From Daucus carota subsp. sativus (Eukaryota; Streptophyta; Magnoliopsida; Apiales; Apiaceae), in assembly GCF_001625215.2 (NCBI RefSeq), contig NC_030386.2, positions 20,120,545 through 20,184,544 of the forward strand: a DNA stretch of 64,000 nucleotides, written 5' to 3'. Positions within the stretch are counted from its first letter, which is position 1. Every line of letters begins with the position of its first letter. Position numbers and translations under genes: made by a program. The notes under the pieces are model-generated. The model was not told the origin of the DNA. It made no database searches and was given only the letters and a program-made list of their open reading frames with translations. Positions 24,201-35,400 of this stretch are shown in pieces.

Positions 24201-25409
24201 TGTAAACTTTAGCTTCCTCTTTTGATGTAACATATAATTGTACAGATAAATTGGAACAAAATGGCGATAGATAGTTAGAACTTTGCGATATAGATTTATA
24301 ACCATTTGTATTTTGCCACTTTAAGATGTTATGGCCCAAAAGTACTTCTGCCAATTTCATGCGTCAAACTACATACATACATTCGCGCGCGCGTGTGTGT
24401 GGGCGTGCATGTGTGTTTATTTAGTGTGAACAGATGCAGGAACACATACAGGCAAATTTACATGACAGATCTGGAAGAGCAAGTAGTACCATTTCACAAC
24501 AATAAGTGGGGACTTTTTAGGAAGTAAATCATCCATTACAGGTTCAAGTCCCGGATACTGTAAAAGAATTTAGGATTAGTAGTCGCACAACAATTTTATG
24601 GAAGAAACGACAAATTATTATTGCCAACAGTATTCCGAAATCAAAGAGACATCTAAATTTATGGAATCAATGTATGAAGTGAAAAATCCTAATATTGTTT
24701 AATCGTTTTTAAACAGCCGTCAACTAGCTAAACATCACAACCAATTGACACATGTGACAATTTCAAACTATATTTACAGATCCTTTTCAAAATTTCGGAC
24801 ATCAGAAAACAAAAGGTGAAAATGAATATCTAACTTTGGGGAAGATAGACAATTTAATGTATATAATCGAATTAATATGTACACATAAAAAAACACATAA
24901 TCTACCTCATCAGTAATGCTCTGCCGGATTTTACGTTGCACTGAAGCCTTAACTTGATTTTGCCCAGATACCTCCTCAGACGAAAACCTAAAAACATCCA
25001 AAAACCATAAAAATTAATCACAACCCACAAATCACACTGCATAAATATACAATCTTTATCCAAAAAAACAAGAATCCCAACATACCCACATAAACAAAAA
25101 CATAAAATGACATATACCAACTTAAAAACACGTCAAGAATTTTAAAAAAAAAAATTCATAAAATCAATCAGCACCAATAAATCACACTGAATAAAGATAC
25201 AATCTTTACACACACAGAAAAAAAACCAAGAATCCCAACACACCCACATAGATATAAACATGTAAAAACAATACCAACTTAAAAACACATCAAGAATCAC
25301 AAATTAATCCCAGAAAAAACACAATATGCAAATCAATATAGCTCAATAACAGCAGGTAAATAAGGAACTTAAATATAAAAATAAATGCAAGCACTTACTT
25401 TTTGAACAT
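21220..25409 (-). CDS. MCTS1/MCT-1 homologue, PUA-domain translation factor
   Basis: Eight exons read leftwards: 25409-25399, 24987-24906, 24557-24490, 23593-23496, 22397-22261, 22079-22012, 21403-21340 and 21237-21220. They total 546 nt (181 aa), the family's usual length. Exon 1 codes only MFKK and splits the Lys codon. Conserved blocks in order are [111 protein letters not shown] and a C-terminal LWKMEKLD. The second half is the PUA RNA-binding domain. In animals MCTS1 pairs with DENR to promote release or recycling of tRNA and 40S subunits and translation reinitiation; the plant protein is expected to act likewise in the cytosol. All junctions are GT-AG and in frame. Confidence 0.95.
24385..24420. 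repeat. CG/GT dinucleotide tract in MCTS1 intron 3
   Basis: A short alternating purine-pyrimidine run, CGCGCGCG followed by GTGTGTGTG, inside the intron between exons 3 and 4 of the MCTS1 gene. Such runs can adopt Z-DNA, but that is inference. Confidence 0.7.
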
Positions 25410-26216
25410 CTTTGAAGTAGAGAGAGTGTCTGCTGAATCAAAAACCTTGCGTTTCTTTATCAGTGAAGGCGAATCTACTTTGTGGTATGGGTCTGAATTT
25501 GACCCGGATTTTTTCAACCTGGCAGAGGCCCAATTACTTTCTATTGGGTTACATACACTTATATGGGCCGTGTGGGCTTCTTGACGTATTCACTGTCACA
25601 GTCCATTCTTGACGATTAAAAACCCAAACACATTCCGTGAACTACTCTAACAAGTTTATTTATGATTTCGTAACCAGATAAATAAATAACATAAATAATC
25701 ATATTTTTTTCATAAACGGTAGAAGCTAGGTAAACTCTGACTACGAGTTATTTCTTTTACGCAACAATTTTGGAATTCTACAAATGTTGATATAGTTTGA
25801 GCAGAGTTCTTTATGCCGTTCAAAAATGAAATTTATTAGTAAATTCTTGAATAATTTGAATTAATATCAAGTAATTCATATAGAGATTTAAAACTAAACT
25901 TACTAAAAAAAATATTTTAGTTTCAATGGATTAATCAAAATTATAATTGACTTGGCTATGTTTTTTTTTTGGAACAATTGACTTGGTTATGCTGATAAAA
26001 AAAAATCGCAATTATAGTACAAATTATAAATATATACACCTGTATAATTAAGCGCTTCTTCTTGTAGTAAAATTTGAAATGATACCATAGTGTATAATCT
26101 TTAGTACCAGATGCTCTCCTCATCGGATTTGAGAAAAATTAAAAGTAATCATTTTCGATTTTTCAAATTAAAAATCGCCATCAAATTATTTTATCAAAAG
26201 TTACGAGCAAGTATAC
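25410..26216. other. MCTS1 upstream region and spacer
   Basis: The 150 bases before the ATG at 25409 contain the likely 5' leader and promoter. The small plus-strand frame across it is the antisense shadow. The rest is AT-rich spacer with no recognised feature. Confidence 0.5.
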
Positions 26217-26740
26217 ATAATCTAAAACTCATATAAATTAGACTGTTCTCTCTTTTTCTCTTGCGACAAAGAGTTCCCAACTCAATCAGTTTTCACTGGC
26301 GGAGATTTCCAATTCCTTTTTTCCGCTTTCTTGTTTGAAATCTTGTTTTCCTTTCAATAAGTTCCCAATTTATTTGGGTTTGTTAATCTCTCTTTCTTGT
26401 GAGAGTTAGTTTTTGTTTTGGTGTGTTTTGATGTTCACCATGAGCGAGGTTATCAATCGGTATGATTTTCATGGTTTTGATTCAGGTTTGAAAGTTATTA
26501 TGAAGTTGTATCTATCATCGATTGTTCAGAACAGTCCGTTGAAAAATAGTCGGATGAAAACCAATCGGGTGAAAACAAGCATATATATTCAAATCATCTT
26601 TAAATCGCCGCCTTTTCAAGAAGAAAGGATTCAACAATGATATTATTCGGCGTCGGTCTAATTTCGATTATATTGTAGATGACATATGATTTTTAATTAA
26701 TGAATTGATTCATTTTATCAACAAGAAAAATATAATCTAA
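26217..26740 (+). mobile_element. Second copy of the short polyA retroelement
   Basis: The segment 26226-26731 parallels the element at 16260-16894. Shared points are GGCGGAGATTTCCAATTCC against CATCGGAGATTTCG, GTGAGAGTTAGTTTTTGTTTTG against GTGAGAGTTTTGTTTTTTG, TTTGAAAGTTATTATGAAG against TTGATGATGAAAG, and ATCGATTGTTCAGAAC against GTCGATTGCTCAAACG. It ends in an A-rich tract (AAGAAAAAT), with ATAATCTAA on both sides (about 26217-26225 and 26732-26740) as a likely target duplication. No coding function is seen. Confidence 0.6.
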
Positions 26741-27477
26741 GAAACAATGCCGTGATTTTACATATTTATATATATTATGTTTAGCATTTTATATATTAAC
26801 TCTGTCCTTATTCCATTTGTTATTATTTTCACATATGTCTTATAAGAGATTTTATGGATTTGAATTGAGCGGGTTTATTCAATTGAGGTTTTAAAGGATT
26901 TTTTTCACATTCAAGAAATCTGAAGGTACTCAATTGAGATTTTTTTAAATCCATTAAAATCTTGGTGTATTTAATTGTGATTTTAAATTATACAACAAAA
27001 TCTGGTGGTATTCAGTTGATATTTTAAATTATTCTTAAAAATCTGATGCTATTCAATTGAGATTATTTAAAATCCATTAAAATCTAATGATATTTAGATG
27101 CGGATGGATTTATCGGATTTCATAGAATGATGGATTTTGTGACATTTCTCGATACATGAGATTTTGAAACTTGAATCCTAAATAATCTATATTAACTCTG
27201 CGAAATTTTATTAAGAATCTGCACAAAATCAAAATCACATATATCAAGAACAATCTATTAAAATCTTCTTCCTTTAGTGGCAGTAGAATATTATTATTAC
27301 GGAGCGTCATGTTTAGGAGAGAAGATGAATTTATTTTTTTGATGAATTTAAAGCGAGATTTATATTTTTTTTTTTGAGAGTCAAATGTAAAAGGTTTCAA
27401 AATTTCTCAAAGAAGTTTCCAAAACTTTGTCAAGTTACTCTTGCATCTTGCTCATGCCAGGTATAAGTCATTGATAA
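26741..27477. other. AT-rich spacer with an imperfect short repeat
   Basis: Between 26880 and 27110 the sequence repeats the theme TTCAATTGAGRTTTTWAA...ATCTGATGGTATTCAATTGA about five times with a spacing of roughly 45-65 bases. No gene is recognised. Confidence 0.55.
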
Positions 27478-27559
27478 TTTAAAAAAGAGAAATGCTACGT
27501 CCACAGAGCTACACAAAATAGCTACAGAATGATGTGGCACCTTTAGCTAAACGGAGCAT

Positions 27560-27913
27560 TTAGGGTCTGTTTGGGAGTGCTGTTAAAAATTGCTGTGCTG
27601 TCTGAAAAAGTGCTGGTAAAATAAGTGCTGTTGTAGAAATCAGATAACTGTTTGGTAATTTTTTGATATTTTCTTATTTTGAGTTATAATATAAAAAAAA
27701 TAATGATTTTGGTAAGGTTTTATAATGAAATCTATAACAGCATTCTGCAAAAGCTGAAAAGCAGCTTTTTCTAAAAGCATGGGAGGACCTGTTTTTTCTA
27801 ACAGCAGCTTTTTTCGGGAAAGCTGCTTTTAGATTTACCAAACAGTTTTTCACCTGTTTTTCAACAAAAAGCTGTTGTTGCTGTCTGCAACAGCAACCCC
27901 AAACGGTACCTTA
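27560..27913. mobile_element. Tourist-type (PIF/Harbinger) MITE nested in left arm
   Basis: A 348-bp element (27563-27910) with ends GGGTCTGTTTGGGAGTGCTG and, inverted, GGTACCGTTTGGGGTTGCTG. It is flanked by TTA on both sides (27560-27562 and 27911-27913). The GGG..CTGTTTGG end and TTA duplication are hallmarks of Tourist elements. It interrupts homology between the two arms of the surrounding Mutator-like element, so it is younger. Confidence 0.9.
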
Positions 27914-28164
27914 ATATGTTTGTCCGTCACTAAACTAGTTACCGGTTCTTTATCACATCTGTTCCTTATGTTATCTTTTGTTTGTAGTATCTTCTAATTA
28001 ATATTTTTATATTTTAAATAATTATTAATTCTAAAATATTTCAAATTACTATATATTATTTTATATTTCTTATTTGAATAACCCTTATTTACATAAACAT
28101 ATGTATTTGTGTACTATAATTAATGTAAATTAAGTGTTTAATTTAAATATACCACATATGATTT

Positions 28165-28406
28165 TTCCAAAAAACTAAAATAAATTCAAAATAAAATACT
28201 TTAAATACATTGGAAAATAGAGTAATAAAAACTAAAAAAGTGATTACATATAAAAAGTAAGAGAATAACTAAAAAACCCTCAAATATTATATATATTACG
28301 AGTCTAGTATAGTAAATTTTTCAATTTACATCAAAATATTACGAAAATAAAATTAGTGACAGAAATAATTTAAAAGAAAAATATAATGAAAATCAAAAGG
28401 TGAAAT

Positions 28407-28452
<46 letters not shown>

Positions 28453-28840
28453 CATATAAAATATATATTTTTGAAATTATTTTAGTTATTTAAAAAATCA
28501 CATATGAAATATTTAAATTAGACTTTTCATTTTCATTTATTATATTATACAGATAACCGACATAAATATATTGAAAAATAAAGTAATAAAAACCAGAAAA
28601 TTTGATTACATATAAAAAAGTATAAGAATAATTAAGAAAACCGTCACATATTATATATTTGACGAGTCTAATGTAGTAAAGTTATTAATTTAGTTCAAAA
28701 TATTATACAGTTAAAATAAGTGATAAATAATTAAAAAAGAAAAGACAATAAAAATTAAAACGTGAATCACTTAAAGAAGAAGATTAAATAAACAATGAAT
28801 ATATAATTATATAAAGTATTTTTTTCTGAAATTATTTTAG
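28165..28840. repeat. Internal ~360-bp direct duplication
   Basis: The block around ACATATAAAAAGTAAGAG and ACGAGTCTAGTATAGTAAA (about 28210-28320) recurs near 28571-28683 as ACATATAAAAAAGTATAAGA and ACGAGTCTAATGTAGTAAA. Flanking TGAAATTATTTTAGTT motifs recur too. Divergence is roughly 10-15% by eye, so the duplication is old. The AT run at about 28413-28449 lies between the units. Confidence 0.75.
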
Positions 28841-29055
28841 TTTTTTGGAAAAATCACAGATGAAATATATAAATTAAATACCTCATTTTCATTAATTATA
28901 GTACAAATACATATATTTATGTAAATATGAGTTATTCAATAAGAAATTTAAAATAATATATATTAATTTGAAATATTTTAGAATTAATAATTATTTAAAA
29001 TATAAAAATATTAAAAGATAGTACAAAGGATAACATAAGTTAAGAAAATAAAATG

Positions 29056-29363
29056 TACTCCCTCCGTCCCTTTTTATCTGTCCATTTTGGGAAAAAAAAC
29101 ACATACCAAGAAATAATTGATTGTATAAACTTTTTCATTAAATACCTCTAATTAATATCTTGAAAATGGTGGAATACCCTTACTTTATGTCTTAAAAACA
29201 TGAATTCAACCAAGTTTTGAATAAGTCAAGCCTTGAAAATTGAAATTATGGAGATATATTTGAAAAACTATCATTAAATTAGTTTTGAAAGTATAAATGG
29301 ACAGATAAATAGGGACAAATTTTTACTTCCAAAGTGGACAGATAAATAGGGACGGAGGGAGTA
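29056..29363. mobile_element. Stowaway MITE nested in right arm
   Basis: A 304-bp element (29058-29361) with perfect inverted ends CTCCCTCCGTCCC / GGGACGGAGGGAG, flanked by TA on both sides (29056-29057 and 29362-29363). This is the classical Stowaway (Tc1/mariner) structure. The arms CTGTCCATTTTGGGA and TCCAAAGTGGACAG extend the homology inward. It sits in the right arm of the Mutator-like element and is younger than it. Confidence 0.95.
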
Positions 29364-29500
29364 ATAAATGTGATAAAGGACTGGTAACTGGGTTAGTGGC
29401 AGACAATATGTTAAATGCTCCGTCCAACTCAAGGTGCCACATCATTCTGTAACTATTTTCTGTAGCGCTTTCTGTGCACGTAGTATTTCTCTTTAAAAAA

Positions 29501-29874
29501 AAATAATCGGAATTCTAACATTACTGTGGGGAAGAAACAAGATTCAAAAACTATGGAAGTGAAGAAATGTATTAACAATAGTAACCTTTCTATGATCTAA
29601 CAAACACTGTGCGAAAGTACATACTCATAAATACAGAATTGAATTCTTTACCGGACGAAAAGCTGATGAAGCTTTAGAAATGCAAAACAAACTATAGCAA
29701 TAAACATGCTAGCTAGTACAATTCAATGTACATCAGCTCTATCAATGCTACACAACTTATTAAGCAATATATGAATCCATAACCACAGTATTGGACTCGG
29801 CGTGCTAGGTGAACGGACTTACCAGGATCATATAATATATTCAAACATGGCATTTCAGTCGAAAATAACACCCT
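29501..29874. other. KCS 3' flank
   Basis: Spacer containing the likely 3' untranslated region of the KCS gene. No further feature is seen. Confidence 0.5.
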
Positions 29875-31266
29875 TTATTCTGGAATTTTAAAGGTGCTGA
29901 TATCTTCATTCTGGATCCAACCATACTTTTCCATGAAAGGATTAACCAGGGTTTTAGGAGGGTAATTATCGATATTGCACTCTTGCCAACAATTCCCATC
30001 TTTCAAATCTCTTAAAACCTCCCACAAACAACTATTACACTTAAACCCTGCTCCAAAACTGATCATAAAAACCCTGTCACCTTTCTTAAACCTCTTTTTT
30101 GCTTCCATGTAGCCTAAAACATACCACAAACTACTAGCAGAAGTATTACCAAACCTGTGAAGTGTCATTCTCGCGGGTTCCAGGTCGTGATCACCGAGTC
30201 CTAGGCTTTGCCCTATGCCATCGATCACCGCCTTTCCTCCAGTGTGGATGCAGAAATGATTAACTCCGGATTTGAAGTTGATCATTGGCCTTGCTACTCC
30301 TTTGGAAGTACTTTTTTTCATTTTATGTAAAAATGAAACAACTGAGAACCGAATAAGTTCACTTATTGGCAAAATTTTCGGAGACAGTACTTTTAAGTTA
30401 TCAATCATAGCTTTAGTTGCTGCCATTGGAAGGTTCTTTCCAAGATGAAAACCTACACGACCAGCCTCATCCTCGGTCTGGATACACGAGCCATAAGCCT
30501 CGTCTTTGCCTCCATGATGAGTCCGGACTAAGCACTTTAGCTTGAACACGGCCTTATCTTTTAAGGCCACCTTGTTTGTCAAAAGCACTGCACACCCTCC
30601 TGACCTGAACAAACAATTAGCAAGAATCATGGACCTATTGTTGCCTGTGTACCAATTCGGGGTCAAGGATTCGGATGTCACAACAAGAGCATTCACATTC
30701 TTTCGAGTCTTGAAGATGCTTTGAACAACATTGATGGATATCAAGCTAGCACTGCATCCCATTCCAGTGAGATTGTAGGTCTTGATATCATCCCTCATCT
30801 TGTAGTGATTTATGATTCTAGAAACCAAAGATGGACTTGGTGAGAGCATCGAAACGTTGAGAACTAGTACATCAATATCCTTAGCAGAAATGCCTGTTTT
30901 TGACAGAACCTTCTCAATGCTGTCAAAGAAAAACTCTTCCATCTCCAAGATCCCATCTTCATAAGTTGGATTGTCTTCTCGGCCATGAATAACCATCCAG
31001 GGGGCATACGTTTCTTCGCCAAGGCCTGAGCTGACAATGGCTTTTAAGAGAAACTTGAACTCATTGAGCCCCAAATTCTTGGTTCTCTTCATCACCTCCC
31101 CACAAAACTCAGTACTGAGCTTCCTTCCATCGACCGGTTTGTAGCACTGATAATCCAAAATGTAGCAGCATTGGTGCCTTCTCTGATCAATGATTCTGTA
31201 TACTAAGAACAATAAGCAGAAGAACAGAGAAAGAAAGCAGAAAAAAGTATATGAAAGATTGTCCAT
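29875..31266 (-). CDS. 3-ketoacyl-CoA synthase (KCS)
   Basis: An intronless 463-aa enzyme starting at the ATG at 31266. KCS is the condensing enzyme of very-long-chain fatty acid elongation at the ER: it joins an acyl-CoA to malonyl-CoA, releasing CO2, to supply wax, suberin and sphingolipid precursors. A single N-terminal membrane segment covers residues 6-26. The FAE1/type III PKS-like domain follows, with catalytic Cys171 in LTGMGCSAS, His341 in FCIHTGGKAV, His370 and Asn374 in LHRFGNTSASS, and a conserved GDRVFMISFGAGFKCNS near the end. All catalytic residues are present and spaced as in FAE1. The N-terminus is short, with one membrane helix instead of the usual two, and the length is at the low end of the family, as in the KCS12-like clade. 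The clade assignment is tentative. Confidence 0.95.
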   Translation of the reverse strand: MDNLSYTFFCFLSLFFCLLFLVYRIIDQRRHQCCYILDYQCYKPVDGRKLSTEFCGEVMKRTKNLGLNEFKFLLKAIVSSGLGEETYAPWMVIHGREDNPTYEDGILEMEEFFFDSIEKVLSKTGISAKDIDVLVLNVSMLSPSPSLVSRIINHYKMRDDIKTYNLTGMGCSASLISINVVQSIFKTRKNVNALVVTSESLTPNWYTGNNRSMILANCLFRSGGCAVLLTNKVALKDKAVFKLKCLVRTHHGGKDEAYGSCIQTEDEAGRVGFHLGKNLPMAATKAMIDNLKVLSPKILPISELIRFSVVSFLHKMKKSTSKGVARPMINFKSGVNHFCIHTGGKAVIDGIGQSLGLGDHDLEPARMTLHRFGNTSASSLWYVLGYMEAKKRFKKGDRVFMISFGAGFKCNSCLWEVLRDLKDGNCWQECNIDNYPPKTLVNPFMEKYGWIQNEDISTFKIPE

Positions 31267-32475
31267 CAGAACTAATGAGAAATGTAAATATCTTAAGTCT
31301 CTTTACAAGAACTCAAGAAAACTTGTTATGATGTACAAGATTCACAACACAAGCAAGTTATATAGAGGGTTCATGTGACATCAAGATGTTCTTTTCTTCA
31401 CAGCCCCAATAAATCTTAAAAGTCTGATTGATTGTTGCGTGTGAATTGTTCTTTAGAGACTTCAATGGATGAAAGAACCCTACATGTCAAATTTCTTGTA
31501 TGTTATTTAGTCATGAACTCTGAAACCAATCAAAACTACTATATAAGGCATGTTTTTCTTTCGAATTGCCAAAACTTTCGGTGAAAAGTGAGAAATTAAT
31601 TTTCAATTAGACATGAGTACTAGATAGCCAACCATGACAATCATTTTTATTAGGTTTGATCTAGCTTGGCCACATTAATGAGCTGCACTGTGTGGTAGAT
31701 GATTTAATGAAGTCGAACGATGAACATTTAATAGTGACAAAAGGCTTTACTGATGTATCCGTTTACAGATCAGAAGCCAAGTTCGAAGGCATTGCAGTTT
31801 TGCTTAACCAAGTTCTGTTCTGAGATAAGAGTAGGTTCAGATTGATTTTCTTCCAAAACTCAGGACTTAATCAGTTCGACTCAGGATTAGTATGTGCGCG
31901 CAAATTTGATTTTTTTTTTTTAAAAGCTGCAGAACTATTTGCACGTATATAGATGAAAAAATCTTGCATCTTTTGGATCAAGATTTTGGTAAAAATACCA
32001 AATGATAAGGGAAGAAGGTTGGGTTGCTTGTCGAAAAGTGGCATTATGCTAGCCATTCTTGTCACTGCAAGAACTATCTTGGAGGCTATTTAATGATAAT
32101 TTCATTTTTACATCGAATTATACATGTGAAAGCGACCTCATGACTTGTTCTGCGGTGTTGCAGATGCTAAATTTCTTATAAAATTGCATTTTAATATTTG
32201 AAACACGAAAAAAAAAAGAGTCAGAGTCATGAATTATACAGATTCTAACTTCTGATGCAGAGACAAGTCATGAATGATGAGCAAGAACAATTTGGTAATA
32301 TCAATTGATTATGATTTGGACACTTAGTTTATCCAAGGGGCAATAAGCAGTACTTGTGATTATTTCTTGATCATACAAGTACTGAACTTAACTTAAGATA
32401 ACACGCTGTCAATATCAATTCCTCACGAAATGTGAATGAACAAAAGTTACAGAGTAAACTGGAAACGGTCATACT
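31267..32475. other. KCS promoter / LOX 3' flank
   Basis: Spacer between the divergent ends of two minus-strand genes: the KCS promoter and leader lie on the left side, and the LOX 3' untranslated region on the right. CTTATATAG/TATATAGAGG near 31360 is a possible TATA element about 95 bases upstream of the KCS ATG. No other gene is recognised. Confidence 0.45.
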
Positions 32476-35400
32476 TTAGATGGAAACGCTGTTAGGAATC
32501 CCCTTGCCGGTGAGACCAACTTCACTGCTAGGATAGAGCAAAGTGTAAGGCATGTCCACGGGTCCAACTCTGTTCCTCCATTTCCCATTAGTGTTCATTT
32601 CCTCCAACTTGCTCTCAATTTCTTTTAACTTGCTTCCAAATTTCTCGAATGCCTTCTGTGGTTCTTCGTCAGTAGTCCACTCTGAGTAATCACGCTGTCC
32701 AAGAAATACCTCATCTGCAGAATGCCTTGACAGAATCTCAACAAGGGATATTCCAAGAACACTCAATAGCTGAGAAGTGATGGTCTTTAGAAAGGCCTTT
32801 TCGGGGTTTGACTCAAGCTCTTCATAATCAGGCGTGCCAGGAACAGGAATGAAGCGCCTACTCATTGCTGGACGGTTAGGGAGGTAGCCACCATATGGAT
32901 ATTGGCCAAAGTTTACTGCTGCATGAAGAGCAGAAGCCAGCCATATTATGGTAGTACATGACTCTATTAGCTCATCCCGAGTCTGCATTTTAGGCCACCA
33001 AGGTTCATCTTTCTTGTCACCATGACCCTTTTCGCGCACTTCAGTCCACCATGCTTGAAGTTCATAGTCTTCTTGGATAATATCATCGGTTGGGTAGTAG
33101 ATTAAGCAATAATCTTTAACCCATGATTTTATGGCTGACCAAATCTCAAGTCCATCAGCAGCAAACGGATAGTCTTCTATAATTAGGCGCACCCCATGGG
33201 GAGATTGCGAGTCCTCCACTGCCATCCCTCTGAGAAAAAGGAATAAGAATACCATTCAAGTCATGCTAGTTCTCATAAGCAGATTTCAAGCATTTAAAAA
33301 TGAAAATGAAAGAATATTGTAGCTGGAAGTGCCTAGAGTAAGTATAACTATGTGGTGTTCCTTAAACTTAATAGATATATTTACCGCTTGATGAGATCAG
33401 CTGGCAGTGCTTGCTCAGTAAAATTCCATTCCTTATACACCACAACGGACATATCCATAGAAAACTTTTCCGGAAAAACAGTTTTTTCAAGCAGTCCACC
33501 ACCATTTATTAGAGTTTGTCGAGCTAATGCATTTATGTTCATTGTATCGCGGAAATGAGGATGCAAAAGCTTATAAATTGGATGCATGGAGCTTAGTTGC
33601 CTGTTTGTTGCTATGATAAATGGCTCTGTTGCTGCATGAGTAAGCAACCTGAAACAACAATAAAACCCCAAGTTACATCACATAACATTTTAGTGCCTCA
33701 TGAAGCTTTTTTCTGGTAAACTTCTACCAGTGAGATATGAGTTGATGATAGCCAGAATCGTTTACTGCAACATAAGCTTTAGCCATCTGCCAAATGGTTC
33801 CTTCAGCACCATGTTCTGCTGGTGTGTACACTGTACTAAGTTCATCAAATTCATCCCCTTCTGGATGTGGCAAGCATAACTCAATCGCAACAGGTTTCAA
33901 GGTTCCATCTTTTTTCAAGAAGAGGAGTGTCCTTGTGGCATATGTCTTTGTCGCTGTAGTATTAATGCCCCTCAGAAATGGCATTACTACATCATGGTGG
34001 TCTAATATGAATAGTTTGTCATTCTCAATTGCCTGTCAAACAATGCACTTAAACAATTTACTGCATATATAAGCTTTTAAAAGGTGTTGTTTGTATGAAA
34101 GTCCTTAAAGTTCACATGCTAGTGCACACAAAAAGGATATTAGAGGGGGAGGGGATTTATACCTCATGTACGGTTAGTCCCTCTAAATCATACGCTTTAT
34201 GTCCTTCTACTTCAGGATTCAATTTGCTTTTTGCCGGGAATTTCTGCACAGTGATAACATTTACGAGTTCAAGAAATATATTAGACAATGATGGACTTGA
34301 GCTCCTGATTTAGTTTGTTAAAAGAGATGGACTATTCAGAAATTTTCACAAAATATGGTTTCACTCACTTGTAGACGGCGGATGACAACAGGATTTATTC
34401 CAGCCAACATTTCTCTTGCAAATTCTTCATCAGTCCTCCAAGCAGACTTGTTAGCTGATCAAAGAATATAGGCAGTTAGTTTACCTGTGGGAAACTTAAT
34501 CAAAAAACCATCTGATGCCAATAAAAGGAAGTTAGATCTTCTTGTAATACCTTTAATCACTTGTGGCATAGGGAATTTAAGCACTGGCTCGCCATCAGTT
34601 CGAAGTAGTTCTCTGAGCATTTCTGATGGTATACGTTCTCGAACACTTGACAATACAGGGCCATCAGATAGTTTGATCTCTCCTTCATATAGTTTTACTA
34701 TTTCTTCAATTTTTTCGAACTCGTTGAAAGTTTTGTCAAACAGTGCACCAATCCCAGGGACTAAGAATTGAATAATCAATTTCAGCCCATAAGCAGCTAT
34801 ATCTGACATTTTCGCAGGGCTAAATCTTTCATCTCTGGGAACATATATTTTCAAACTCTCAAGAATTGACAGCCTGCTCTCATGTCTAGGATCTGCGAGA
34901 TGATACAATAAACCTAACATTACAGTCAAATTAAAAGATTTGAACTTATGCAATTATTCTACCTCTATTAGAATCAAGTTAAGGTTTCACTTATACAGGC
35001 CTAAAATCTTCAAAGGCAAACCACTACAGAATACTTAACTTCAGAGTTTCTTTAGTATGACAATTTATTGAAACCATAAAACTATATATACTAATGACTT
35101 TTAGAAGTTCTAAGTAGAGTTTAACCTGTTTTTGTTGGTGGCCTCCCTGTCCTTCCTCTTCGAGGGTAAGGATACTCGCTACTTCCTCCAAGAATATGCC
35201 GAGTATACTTGGCACCTTTATCTGGTTTACTCAAATCATTGTACGTATCATAATCATAAACACGGTCCCATTCCTCAAGTTTCCCTGTTCCGGTTCCTCT
35301 CAGGGTTTCCAGTTCTTCTTCCCTGTAGTACTTCAAAGCTTGCGGCGTTCTACTTGGAATATAAGTCTGATGAAAATAGCTTACATTTACTTTTTCGAAC

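Larger units (their letters stand above)
27478..29500. mobile_element. Mutator-like fold-back element with nested MITEs
   Basis: A 2005-bp element (27487-29491) flanked by the 9-bp repeat TTTAAAAAA (27478-27486 and 29492-29500). The ends form long inverted repeats: GAGAAATGCTACGTCCACAG on the left matches GAGAAATACTACGTGCACAG inverted on the right. Homology continues for several hundred bases, through GATGTGGCACC and the TTATCACAT region to TTATTTAAAATATAAAAATATT. A 9-bp duplication plus long inverted ends fits the Mutator group. The element is non-coding. The left arm is split by a Tourist-type MITE and the right arm by a Stowaway. The centre contains a direct duplication with a period of about 360 bp and an AT microsatellite. 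Confidence 0.85.

Noticed and set aside
25402..25584. Plus-strand gene opposite the MCTS1 promoter
   Set aside because: It is the antisense of the MCTS1 first exon and leader, with no family features.
28413..28449. AT dinucleotide run as a possible origin or matrix-attachment site
   Set aside because: A plain microsatellite inside a transposon, with no further evidence.
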